64,000 bases of DNA from Eubacterium ventriosum (GTDB lineage: Bacteria > Bacillota > Clostridia > Lachnospirales > Lachnospiraceae): assembly GCF_025150745.1 (NCBI RefSeq), contig NZ_CP102282.1, positions 1,313,501 to 1,377,500 of the forward strand, read 5' to 3'. The position numbers and the translations under genes are program-made. Under the pieces are notes generated by a model. It was not told the origin of the DNA, did not search any database, and saw nothing but the letters and a program-made list of their open reading frames with translations. Positions 18,378-27,030 of the stretch are shown piece by piece; positions within the stretch are counted from its first letter, which is position 1, and every line of letters starts with the position of its first letter.

Positions 18378-19309
18378 TGGGCTATAATTTTAAAGAAGTA
18401 ATGAATAAACCTGAAAGATTTGCTCCAGGTCATAGAATGTGTGCAGGTTGTGGAGCAACAATTTGTGCAAGAAACGTGCTTCGTGGACTTCACGAAGGAG
18501 ACAAGGCTGTTATTGGTTGTGCAACAGGATGTCTTAATGTTTCATCTTTCCAGTATCCATACGTTGCATGGGAAGACAGTTATATTCATAGTGCATTTGA
18601 AAATGCCAGCTCAACAATGGCAGGTGTTGAAGGGGCTTACAAGGCTATGAAGCGTAAAGGCAAGATTAAAGAAGATTATAAGTTTATTGTATTTGGCGGT
18701 GATGGTGGTACATATGATATTGGTATTCAGTCATTGTCAGGTGCAATGGAACGTGGAACAAATTATACATATGTGTGTTATGACAATGGTGCTTATATGA
18801 ATACAGGAACACAGCGTTCTTCAGCTACACCTATGTATGCTGATACAACAACAACTCCTGTAGGTACACAGTGCAATGGTAAGGAACAGTACAGAAAAGA
18901 TCTTGCAGCAATTCTTGCAGCACATGATATTCCTTATGTTGCTCAGACTACATATTTCAATGGAATGAAGGATTTGCATACGAAGGCTGAGAAGGCTATT
19001 TATACAGAAGGACCTGCATTTCTTAATGTTATGGCTCCATGTCCAACAGGTTGGAAATATAAAACAGATGAAATTATGGATATTTGCAAATTAGCAGTAG
19101 AAACTAATTATTGGCCATTGTTTGAAGTAATTGATGGAAAGTGGATTTTAAACTATGAACCTAAGAACAGACTTCCAATCGAAGATTTCTTGAGAACACA
19201 GGGTAGATTTAAGCACTTATTTAAACCAGGTAATGAACATCTTATTGAAAAATTCCAGAAGGAAGTTGATAGAAGATGGGAAGATTTGTTATTTAAGTGT
19301 AGCAGATAA
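18377..19309 (+). CDS. porB: Pyruvate:ferredoxin oxidoreductase beta subunit (TPP-binding)
   Basis: 310 residues. The proximal cluster cysteines lie in CAGCGATICARNV (about 22-34), and the TPP motif is GGDGGTYDIGIQSLSGAMER followed by YDNGAYMNTG. PorB holds TPP and the proximal [4Fe-4S] cluster. Last gene of the por operon; a small membrane protein gene follows after 36 nt. Confidence 0.95.
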   Translation: MGYNFKEVMNKPERFAPGHRMCAGCGATICARNVLRGLHEGDKAVIGCATGCLNVSSFQYPYVAWEDSYIHSAFENASSTMAGVEGAYKAMKRKGKIKEDYKFIVFGGDGGTYDIGIQSLSGAMERGTNYTYVCYDNGAYMNTGTQRSSATPMYADTTTTPVGTQCNGKEQYRKDLAAILAAHDIPYVAQTTYFNGMKDLHTKAEKAIYTEGPAFLNVMAPCPTGWKYKTDEIMDICKLAVETNYWPLFEVIDGKWILNYEPKNRLPIEDFLRTQGRFKHLFKPGNEHLIEKFQKEVDRRWEDLLFKCSR

Positions 19310-19345
19310 TATTAATCACAAAAAACGTGACTGGAATGGTGAATT

Positions 19346-19777
19346 ATGAAGAGTTTTAAGTTTAACAGAAAAAAAGAAGATTTGCTTCCTGTAATGAAGG
19401 CTAAAGCTGAAAAAGCAAACATTAAAATGACAAAAGAGAAGGACAAGATTTCTCTAATGTTAGAAACCGGAAAGTTTCAAAACGGTGAAGATGCAGTGCC
19501 TGTAATCTTTAAAGGGAAAATAACAAACACAGAAACAGGTTGTACATTTGATGGAAAATATACATACGGTTTTTATTTGTATACATTGGTTATAGTTGCA
19601 GCAATTCTTATAGTTGCAAGATTTTCCTGGTCGGCATATCAACATCAGATGGATAATATGATACTTTGTGGTATAGTAACAGTATTATTGATTGGATTGA
19701 TTGTTGTTGTAACAAAAAAATCAAAAGGTGGAAAGAACGTTATAGAGAATCTTCTAAATAATTTGGATTTAAAATAA
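19346..19777 (+). CDS. Hypothetical protein with two membrane helices
   Basis: 143 residues, family not recognised. About 74 hydrophilic N-terminal residues are followed by two hydrophobic helices (about 75-93 and 104-124) and a Lys-rich tail. The N-terminal part (NIKMTKEKDKISLMLETGKF and VPVIFKGKITNTETGCTFDGKY) alternates like a small beta-sandwich domain. Start ATG 19346 has only a weak GGAATGGTGAA upstream. It may be the last gene of the por transcript. Confidence 0.6.
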   Translation: MKSFKFNRKKEDLLPVMKAKAEKANIKMTKEKDKISLMLETGKFQNGEDAVPVIFKGKITNTETGCTFDGKYTYGFYLYTLVIVAAILIVARFSWSAYQHQMDNMILCGIVTVLLIGLIVVVTKKSKGGKNVIENLLNNLDLK

Positions 19778-19784
19778 TAAAAAC

Positions 19785-19813
19785 TTGACATAGTCATTGA
19801 TGTAATTTAATAT
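19785..19813 (+). promoter_or_regulatory. Consensus promoter immediately upstream of a terminator
   Basis: TTGACA (19785-19790), 17-nt spacer, TAATAT (19808-19813). The expected start site near 19820 lies only about six bases before the terminator hairpin at 19826, so any transcript would be a ~40-nt hairpin RNA unless it reads through. Confidence 0.6.
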
Positions 19814-19825
19814 TAATATAATACC

Positions 19826-19858
19826 AACGGAGGTAACAGAAATGTTGCCTCCGTTTTT
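19826..19858 (+). terminator. Strong intrinsic terminator with GAAA loop
   Basis: AACGGAGGTAACA (19826-19838), loop GAAA, TGTTGCCTCCGTT (19843-19855), then T-run. It could terminate the por/hypothetical transcript. The remaining bases to 19998 show no gene. Confidence 0.85.
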
Positions 19859-19998
19859 GCGTTGCAAGGCAGGATTGTAGGAGTGCGAAGCAGGTTAAAA
19901 TCCGTAGAGTTAAGATTTGGGCTTTTGAAACTTAAATCATTATATGCAGAAAAAATGTTGCAGACGCGAATATAATAAAAAGGAAGAGAGGTAGGTTT

Positions 19999-20529
19999 AT
20001 GAGTTTGGCAGAAATTGTATCAAAGATGGATGATTTTGTTTGGGGACCTGTAATGGCAATTTTTTATGTGATAGCAGGATTGATTGTTATTTTGATAAAT
20101 ATTAAAAATGTTCCATCAGGGCTTGCAATGATTTTTAAAATGGCATTTAACTTTAATGCAGTAGGTGGCAGATGAAGATTACCTGATTAAAAAAATAGAT
20201 TGTAATTCATTAACACTGATAAGTAATAACTCAAAAAACGAAACAACAGAACTACAGTTAAGTTATGAAGGAGAAAACACAAACAATAATATAGAAGGAA
20301 CTTGGTGCGATTCTGCAGGAAATGAATATGTTTTCGACAAAAACGGAAAATATAAATACAAAGAATTAGTTCAGGAGCAACCCAGTCATTACAACTTGTC
20401 TGGAACTTCTCGGACATAGCAAATGCACTTATGGCAATACCAAATCTAATCTGCTTGCTTGCAATGAGTGGTGTAATAGCTAAGGAAGTAGAAAGATACC
20501 AAAAGGTAATTGAGAAAGAAAAGAACTAG
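19999..20529 (+). pseudogene. Remnant of an AGCS alanine/glycine:cation symporter, interrupted by foreign sequence
   Basis: Two AGCS pieces lie in the same frame. 19999-20175 encodes WGPVMAIFYVIAGLIVILIN then IKNVPSGLAMIF, matching a mid-protein helix, and stops at TGA. 20374-20529 encodes SLQLVWNFSDIANALMAIPN and LICLLAMSGVIAKEVERYQK, the usual AGCS C-terminus. Between them, 20165-20370 carries an unrelated 69-codon frame with EGTWCDSAGNEYVFDKNGKY, like a piece of a small secreted or lipoprotein domain. Most of the ~450-residue transporter is missing. A start with GGAAGAGAGG remains, so a 58-residue peptide could still be made. Confidence 0.8.
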
Positions 20530-20771
20530 AAAACGGCTGACAGGCGACAAGTTTTTTTACTTGAGCAGCTTGACTATATTTATATGAAAAAAAGAGGGAT
20601 ATGTTTTAGATAATAATTGATTCACAAAATCAATTATTAAGATGCACTGAACAGAGAATTTATCAAAAATTCTCTGTGAATTGCATCGGTTCTAAAATAA
20701 ATAAACCTCTTTTTTTCATCAATAAATATTCAAGCTGTGAAGTAAAAGACTGTCGCCTGTCAGCCGTTTTC
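20529..20771. repeat. Palindromic element, copy 1 (243 nt), with two nested hairpins
   Basis: Perfect 20-nt inverted ends: GAAAACGGCTGACAGGCGAC and its complement at 20752-20771. Pairing continues with TTTACTTGAGCAGCTTG against CAAGCTGTGAAGTAAA. The centre holds two further hairpins: TAATAATTGATT/AATCAATTATTA (about 20611-20639) and GATGCA..CAGAGAATTT/AATTCTCTG..TGCATC (about 20641-20687). It begins at the stop codon of the AGCS remnant. A shorter relative follows asnS at 22273-22405. Fills the gap before asnS. Confidence 0.8.
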
Positions 20772-20880
20772 TGGTGAATTTTCGGCAACAGAAAAATTCT
20801 TTTTCCTTGATAATAATTAGAAAAATAGATATACTTAATAGCGTATTACTTTTACAAGGGATAAAGTTGGAGGCTATATA

Positions 20881-22272
20881 ATGAATTTAATTGAGATTAA
20901 GGATTTGTATGAAAACAAAGAAAATTTTATAGATAAAGAAATCGAGGTTGGCGGCTGGGTTCGTAGCATTAGAGATTCAAAGACTTTTGGATTTATTGTC
21001 TTAAATGATGGAACTTGCTTTAAACCATTACAGGTTGTTTACAGCGATAAGCTTGATAACTTTGGCGAAGTTTCTAAGACAAATATTGGTGCTGCATTAA
21101 TAGTAAAGGGTAAGCTTGTGGCAACTCCTAATGCTAAGCAGCCTTTTGAAATTCAGGCAGATGAAGTATATGTGGAAGGTGAAAGTACACCGGATTATCC
21201 ATTACAGAAGAAGCGACACAGCTTTGAATACCTTAGAACTATTTCACATTTAAGACCTAGAACAAATACATTCCAGGCAGTTTTCAGAGTGCGCTCACTT
21301 TGTGCTTACGCAATTCACAAATTTTTCCAGGAGCAGGGATTTGTTTATGTGCACACACCACTTATAACAGGAAGCGACTGTGAAGGCGCAGGAGAAATGT
21401 TTCAGGTTACAACAATGGACTTAAATAATGTGCCAAAAACAGAAGAAGGAAAAGTAGATTATACAGAAGACTTCTTTGGAAAACCAACTAACTTAACAGT
21501 TTCAGGTCAGTTAAATGGCGAAACTTATGCAATGGCATTTAAGAAGATTTATACATTTGGGCCAACATTCAGAGCCGAAAATTCTAACACAACAAGACAC
21601 GCAGCAGAATTTTGGATGATTGAACCTGAAATAGCTTTTGCAGACCTTGCAGATGACATGGAACTTGCAGAAGCAATGATAAAATACGTAATAAAGTATG
21701 TTTTGGAAAACGCACCGGAAGAAATGAATTTCTTTAACAGCTTTGTTGACAAAGGATTATTAGATAGATTAAATCACGTAATAAATTCAGAATTTGGTCG
21801 TGTTACTTATACAGAGGCAATTAAATTATTGGAAGAACACAATGATAAGTTTGAATACAAAGTAAGCTGGGGTGTAGATCTTCAGACAGAACATGAACGT
21901 TACCTTACAGAGCAGATTTTTAAACGCCCTGTATTTGTAACAGATTATCCAAAGGAAATAAAAGCATTCTATATGAAGCTAAACAAAGATGGAAAAACAG
22001 TTGCTGCAATGGACTGTTTAGTTCCTGGAATCGGTGAAATCATAGGTGGAAGTCAGAGAGAAGAAAATTATGAAGTATTAACTAAGAGAATGGAAGAATT
22101 AGGACTTAACGAAAAAGACTACCAGTTCTATCTTGACCTTAGAAAATATGGAACAGCAAGACATGCCGGTTTTGGATTAGGATTTGAAAGAATGATAATG
22201 TATTTAACAGGTATGGGAAATATTCGTGACGTAATCCCATTCCCAAGAACTGTAAATAACTGCGAATTGTAA
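20881..22272 (+). CDS. asnS: Asparagine--tRNA ligase
   Basis: 463 residues. OB-fold anticodon-binding domain at about 15-105 ([23 protein letters not shown]), then a class II catalytic core: motif 2 [21 protein letters not shown] (about 224-244) and motif 3 [15 protein letters not shown] (about 423-437). The TTRHAAEF form separates AsnRS from AspRS. ATG 20881 follows TTGGAGG. No T-box is visible upstream. The gene is flanked on both sides by related palindromic elements. Confidence 0.97.
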   Translation: MNLIEIKDLYENKENFIDKEIEVGGWVRSIRDSKTFGFIVLNDGTCFKPLQVVYSDKLDNFGEVSKTNIGAALIVKGKLVATPNAKQPFEIQADEVYVEGESTPDYPLQKKRHSFEYLRTISHLRPRTNTFQAVFRVRSLCAYAIHKFFQEQGFVYVHTPLITGSDCEGAGEMFQVTTMDLNNVPKTEEGKVDYTEDFFGKPTNLTVSGQLNGETYAMAFKKIYTFGPTFRAENSNTTRHAAEFWMIEPEIAFADLADDMELAEAMIKYVIKYVLENAPEEMNFFNSFVDKGLLDRLNHVINSEFGRVTYTEAIKLLEEHNDKFEYKVSWGVDLQTEHERYLTEQIFKRPVFVTDYPKEIKAFYMKLNKDGKTVAAMDCLVPGIGEIIGGSQREENYEVLTKRMEELGLNEKDYQFYLDLRKYGTARHAGFGLGFERMIMYLTGMGNIRDVIPFPRTVNNCEL

Positions 22273-22405
22273 GAAAACGGCTGACAGGTGGCAAAGTTTT
22301 TTACTTGAGCAGCTTGATTCATTTGTATAGAAAAATAGACCTATTTTTTCTATAAACAAATGTTCAAGATGTGAAGTAAAAGACTGCCACCTGTCAGCCG
22401 TTTTC
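22273..22405. repeat. Palindromic element, copy 2 (133 nt)
   Basis: Ends GAAAACGGCTGACAGGTGGC and its perfect complement (22386-22405), starting directly after the asnS stop codon. The arms share about 45 nt with copy 1, including TTTACTTGAGCAGCTTGA. Where copy 1 has CGAC/GTCG, copy 2 has TGGC/GCCA, so both arms changed together and pairing is preserved. There is no T-run that would make it an ordinary terminator. Confidence 0.8.
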
Positions 22406-22441
22406 GGGGAAAAAAGTAATTTAGAGTTCTTGGAAGGCACA

Positions 22442-22461
22442 TTAAGAATTTCTTAAGAATT
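22442..22461 (+). promoter_or_regulatory. Direct repeats, candidate response-regulator binding site
   Basis: TTAAGAATT at 22442 and again at 22453, exactly 11 bp apart, upstream of the OmpR-type regulator gene. Tandem ~11-bp repeats are the usual target layout for OmpR/PhoB dimers, so autoregulation is plausible. No experimental support. Confidence 0.4.
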
Positions 22462-22554
22462 GTTGTAAGTTGTTTTTAAAATTTTAACATTAGTATATAG
22501 GCATATGATGAAGATGTGTGAAAAACGCAGTGTCATATTTAGATGGAGGGTAAT

Positions 22555-23247
22555 ATGTACAATATTTTAGTTTGTGATGATGACAAAGATATAGTGGAGG
22601 CTATTGATATTTATTTGTCAAAGGAAGGTTATAACGTTATTAAGGCTTATGACGGAATGGAAGCAATGGAAATTTTGAAGAAGGAAGATATTCAGTTACT
22701 TCTTATTGATGTTATGATGCCAAGACTTGACGGTATAAGAGCTACTTTGAAAATAAGAGAAAAAAGCAGTATTCCAATTATTATTTTGTCAGCAAAATCA
22801 GAAGATTCAGACAAGATTATAGGACTTGATGTGGGAGCGGATGATTATATCACAAAGCCATTTAATCCATTGGAATTAATTGCAAGAGTTAAGTCTCAGA
22901 TTAGACGTTACACAAGACTTGGCACAATTGCAGAGCCTAAAAGTAATGTTTATAGCGTAGGCGGTCTTGAAATCGACGACGAGTGTAAAGAAGTAAAAGT
23001 TGACGGAGAAATAGTGAAACTTACACCTTTTGAGTATAATATTTTACTTTTCTTAGTTAAGAACCCGGGAAGAGTTTTTACAATCGACCAGATTTATGAG
23101 GCCGTTTGGAATGAGGAAGCTGTTGCGGCAGACAATACAGTGGCTGTACATATTAGACATATCCGAGAAAAAATCGAAATTAATCCAAAAGAACCAAGAT
23201 ACTTAAAAGTAGTGTGGGGAGTTGGATACAAAATCGAGAAGCAGTAG
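22555..23247 (+). CDS. OmpR/PhoB-family response regulator
   Basis: 230 residues. Receiver domain 1-115 with acidic pocket D8-D9-D10, phospho-acceptor D52 (LLIDVMMPRLDG) and the switch lysine in YITKPFNPLEL. Winged-helix DNA-binding domain about 130-228 (KLTPFEYNILLFLVKNPGRV, VAVHIRHIREKIE, YLKVVWGVGYKIE). ATG 22555 is chosen because ATG 22543 overlaps the GGAGGG Shine-Dalgarno. The partner kinase starts 14 nt downstream. Confidence 0.93.
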   Translation: MYNILVCDDDKDIVEAIDIYLSKEGYNVIKAYDGMEAMEILKKEDIQLLLIDVMMPRLDGIRATLKIREKSSIPIIILSAKSEDSDKIIGLDVGADDYITKPFNPLELIARVKSQIRRYTRLGTIAEPKSNVYSVGGLEIDDECKEVKVDGEIVKLTPFEYNILLFLVKNPGRVFTIDQIYEAVWNEEAVAADNTVAVHIRHIREKIEINPKEPRYLKVVWGVGYKIEKQ

Positions 23248-23261
23248 AAAGGAAATGAGAT

Positions 23262-25571
23262 ATGAAAAAGCAAAGAATATTTTTACATACTTTAATATTA
23301 GTGCTTGCAGCAGCCTGCTTTGGAACAGCAGCCTATGGTTGGACTAAATATGCTAATGTAAAAGCTAAAAATGAGTATAGGTGGGAATACCAGGACCAGT
23401 ATGAGACACTTATAACTGATTCGTTGCAGGATATTGTAGCACAATATTTGTATATAAAGAATTTTTCTGATAATAAAAAAGTTCTTGTTGAAAGTAGTGA
23501 GCATGGAAATTTAACAGCAAAAGACATAAAAAAACTTTATAAAAATGAAGATAAAAAAAATGAGTTCTATAATAAGTTATATGATTTAGAAAGCACGAAA
23601 AATGATGATGAAATTTTTATGACAGATGAGCAGAATAATCAATATAAATATTATAAGAAAGCAGTGAAATATATAGCTGAATATGAAGATATACAAGATT
23701 TTGATGCTGTAAAAAGTATGATTTATGATAAATCTAATATTCCTGAAATTAATTCAGCAAGAGATGGACTGAATTATGAGATAATGTATACTGACGGTGA
23801 AAATTCACATAAAATCACTACAAGTAATAATTTGTCCGATAACAATAAATATAGAGATTATTGTATTATTGAAAATGGGGCAATAAATCCACTGGAAAAT
23901 AAAGGCATAATGGAAAATTTTAATATGTATATTGAAGACATGTTTGAAAATTCCAGTGGCGAGGGAGGATATGAAACGTCAATATATTTAAGTGATAGAG
24001 CTGAAGAATTATGGGTAAATTATTATGATGATGTAAAAGATTTTCCAAAAGCTCTTATTGAATGTTCTTTTGCTGTAGATAAGACAGATAGTGGATATTT
24101 AAATAAATTGCATGCTAATTATGAAAAGGCACCATCTAATCTTTCAGGTACTAAGAAAAGTTTATCAGTAATTGTATTAATGTGTGGCATATATGTTTTG
24201 GTGGCATTTATATTATATTTGTTACTAATGGTTCAGGCGGGCCATAAGGAGAAAGGTGATAAGCCTTTATTAAACAAGTCAGATAAATTGTGGTGGGATG
24301 TAGAAGTGTTTGTGGCATTTATTGCTTGTTTCATTGCAATTATTCCGTTGTCACAGAATGTATATTACAATTGGAAGTATGAGGAGAAAACTTTGTTCAA
24401 GATTCTTCTGGTAGGCACAGGCATAGCATCACTTGTTGCTGTGGAATTAACAGTTTTGTTAAGTGAAAGTTTTGTCAGAAGAATAAAATGCAAAACATTT
24501 TGGAAGACAACTTTAATAGGAAAGATTTTTTATGGAATCAAAAAAATAATTAAATATTTATTGTTAAATGTAAAAACATCAATTCTTGTTATTGCTTTTG
24601 GAATAGCCAGTTTTATCTGGTGCAGTATGGCAATATTGGGAGCTTATAATGAATATACATTGTTTGTTCCAACTTTAATGATAATAATTTTAATAGTTGC
24701 AGTTTGTGCATTTGTACTTATTTTCTTTAAAGAATATGATTCAATTACAGAAGGAACAAAGAAAATATCAGAAGGTAATTTGGATTATAAGATTGAAGAT
24801 GAGTATAAATTCAAATTAAACAGAAGTTTGAAAGAATCAATAAATAATATTGGCGACGGATTGAGCAAGGCTGTGGCAGAAAGTGTTAAAAATGAGAGAA
24901 CTAAAACTGAACTTATTACTAATGTTTCCCACGACCTGAAAACACCACTTACTTCTATTATTAATTATGTAGGGTTGTTAAAAACAGAAGGACTTAAAAG
25001 TGATAATGCAGAAAAATATTTGGAGGTAATTGACAGAAAATCCATAAGGCTTAAAAATCTTACAGAAGATTTGGTGGAGGCATCTAAGTTAAATGCAGGG
25101 GCAATCAATTTTGAAATGCAGCAGATAGACATAGTTCAATTAGTGAACCAAAGTCTTGGAGAGTATGAAGAAAAATTCGAAGAAAAACATCTTACTGTAA
25201 TGAAAACAATACAGGAAGAACCATTATATGTAATGGCAGACGGAAGAAAAACATGGAGAGTGTTTGAAAATTTATACGGAAATATTTATAAATATGCAAT
25301 GGATAATACAAGAGTTTATGTGGATATAACAAGACAAAATGACAAGGTTGTTATATTTATAAGAAACATTTCAGCATCTCCGTTAAACTTTAATGCCAAG
25401 GAATTAACGGAAAGATTTGTAAGAGGCGATAAGTCAAGAACTACTGAAGGCAGTGGTCTTGGATTATCAATTGCAAAATCCATCGTCGAAAAACAAAATG
25501 GTCAGATGAATATTTATTTAGATGGCGATTTGTTTAAGGTTGAGATAATGATGAACTTAAAACAGGCTTAA
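23262..25571 (+). CDS. Membrane sensor histidine kinase with large extracytoplasmic domain
   Basis: 769 residues. Helix 1 (about 6-25), then an extracellular region of about 275 residues rich in Asp/Lys/Asn/Tyr, then five or so further helices (about 303-325, 347-367, 383-405, 430-455, 465-488). A HAMP-like segment leads to the DHp helix with H557 in NVSHDLKTPLTS. The HATPase_c domain (about 655-765) has ENLYGNIYKYA and GSGLGLSIAKS. The multi-helix layout with a long sensor region is typical of VanS-like Clostridia kinases; the signal is unknown. Pairs with the upstream regulator. Confidence 0.9.
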   Translation: MKKQRIFLHTLILVLAAACFGTAAYGWTKYANVKAKNEYRWEYQDQYETLITDSLQDIVAQYLYIKNFSDNKKVLVESSEHGNLTAKDIKKLYKNEDKKNEFYNKLYDLESTKNDDEIFMTDEQNNQYKYYKKAVKYIAEYEDIQDFDAVKSMIYDKSNIPEINSARDGLNYEIMYTDGENSHKITTSNNLSDNNKYRDYCIIENGAINPLENKGIMENFNMYIEDMFENSSGEGGYETSIYLSDRAEELWVNYYDDVKDFPKALIECSFAVDKTDSGYLNKLHANYEKAPSNLSGTKKSLSVIVLMCGIYVLVAFILYLLLMVQAGHKEKGDKPLLNKSDKLWWDVEVFVAFIACFIAIIPLSQNVYYNWKYEEKTLFKILLVGTGIASLVAVELTVLLSESFVRRIKCKTFWKTTLIGKIFYGIKKIIKYLLLNVKTSILVIAFGIASFIWCSMAILGAYNEYTLFVPTLMIIILIVAVCAFVLIFFKEYDSITEGTKKISEGNLDYKIEDEYKFKLNRSLKESINNIGDGLSKAVAESVKNERTKTELITNVSHDLKTPLTSIINYVGLLKTEGLKSDNAEKYLEVIDRKSIRLKNLTEDLVEASKLNAGAINFEMQQIDIVQLVNQSLGEYEEKFEEKHLTVMKTIQEEPLYVMADGRKTWRVFENLYGNIYKYAMDNTRVYVDITRQNDKVVIFIRNISASPLNFNAKELTERFVRGDKSRTTEGSGLGLSIAKSIVEKQNGQMNIYLDGDLFKVEIMMNLKQA

Positions 25572-25599
25572 AATAAAATTAATATCAGAGTGTACAAAA

Positions 25600-25649
25600 A
25601 GTCTTCTCCACACAGTTATACAGGCGAAAGTGTGAAGAAGGCTTTTTTT
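25600..25649 (+). terminator. Terminator after the two-component genes
   Basis: AGTCTTCTCCACAC pairs with GTGTGAAGAAGGCT around a ~15-nt loop, followed by seven T. Confidence 0.8.
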
Positions 25650-25669
25650 AAAAGTAATCAAAAAAGGTG

Positions 25670-25698
25670 TTGACTTTTGGAAAATGCTCTCATATAAT
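25670..25698 (+). promoter_or_regulatory. Sigma-A promoter for the str operon
   Basis: TTGACT (25670-25675), 17-nt spacer, perfect TATAAT (25693-25698), about 90 nt before rpsL. Confidence 0.85.
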
Positions 25699-25788
25699 GG
25701 AACAGTACGTTTATAGGTTGTAATATGCCTATGCGTAAAATAAATATGTGATTAACACATAATTCTAATAACAGGAGGTGAAAACGGA

Positions 25789-26208
25789 ATGCCTACATTT
25801 AACCAGTTAGTAAGAAAAGGACGTCAGTCAGCAGTTAAGAAGTCTACTGCACCAGCATTGTTAAAGAGTTACAACTCACTTAACAAGAAGATGAATGATA
25901 CAGCTTCTCCACAGAAGCGTGGTGTTTGTACAGCAGTTAAGACAGCTACACCTAAGAAGCCTAACTCAGCTCTTAGAAAGATTGCCAGAGTTCGTCTTTC
26001 TAATGGTATCGAAGTAACAAGCTACATCCCAGGTGAAGGACATAACCTTCAGGAACATAGCGTTGTTCTTATCCGTGGTGGTAGAGTAAAAGACTTACCA
26101 GGTACAAGATATCATATCATTAGAGGTACTCTTGATACTGCAGGTGTTGCAAATAGACGCCAGGCACGTTCTAAGTATGGTGCTAAGAGACCTAAAGCAG
26201 GTAAATAG
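25789..26208 (+). CDS. rpsL: 30S ribosomal protein S12
   Basis: 139 residues. [30 protein letters not shown] and [18 protein letters not shown] are S12 hallmarks. The lysines in PKKPNS and RVKDLPG, where streptomycin-resistance changes occur, are of sensitive type. ATG 25789 follows AGGAGGTG. First gene of rpsL-rpsG-fusA-tuf. Confidence 0.98.
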   Translation: MPTFNQLVRKGRQSAVKKSTAPALLKSYNSLNKKMNDTASPQKRGVCTAVKTATPKKPNSALRKIARVRLSNGIEVTSYIPGEGHNLQEHSVVLIRGGRVKDLPGTRYHIIRGTLDTAGVANRRQARSKYGAKRPKAGK

Positions 26209-26294
26209 TAGCAGGATGGCTTAATTAAGCCAATCACGGGTTGAATGAATTTGTGACGGTTATTAGAATTATGCTAGAGATATAGACAGTCTAA

Positions 26295-26909
<615 letters not shown>

Positions 26910-26924
26910 TATAAAACTGCAATT

Positions 26925-26996
26925 GTCACAGAACAGGCTGTTATGCAGTTTGTAACTGTGACCGTATGGCAGTGAAGAATTACAAGAAGGTAATTC
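26925..26996 (+). promoter_or_regulatory. Two hairpins in the rpsG-fusA spacer
   Basis: GTCACAG (26925-26931) pairs with CTGTGAC (26956-26962), and GAATTAC (26977-26983) with GTAATTC (26990-26996), the latter 20 nt before the fusA Shine-Dalgarno. They could tune fusA expression inside the str operon; no known leader family is recognised. Confidence 0.35.
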
Positions 26997-27030
26997 TTTA
27001 ATAAGATATTAAATTAAGGAGGAAAAAACC

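Noticed and set aside
19860-19998. Glycine riboswitch upstream of the AGCS remnant
   Set aside because: None of the conserved glycine aptamer segments can be found.
20529-20771. T-box leader for asnS
   Set aside because: No T-box sequence or specifier loop; the structure is a symmetrical palindrome repeated after asnS.
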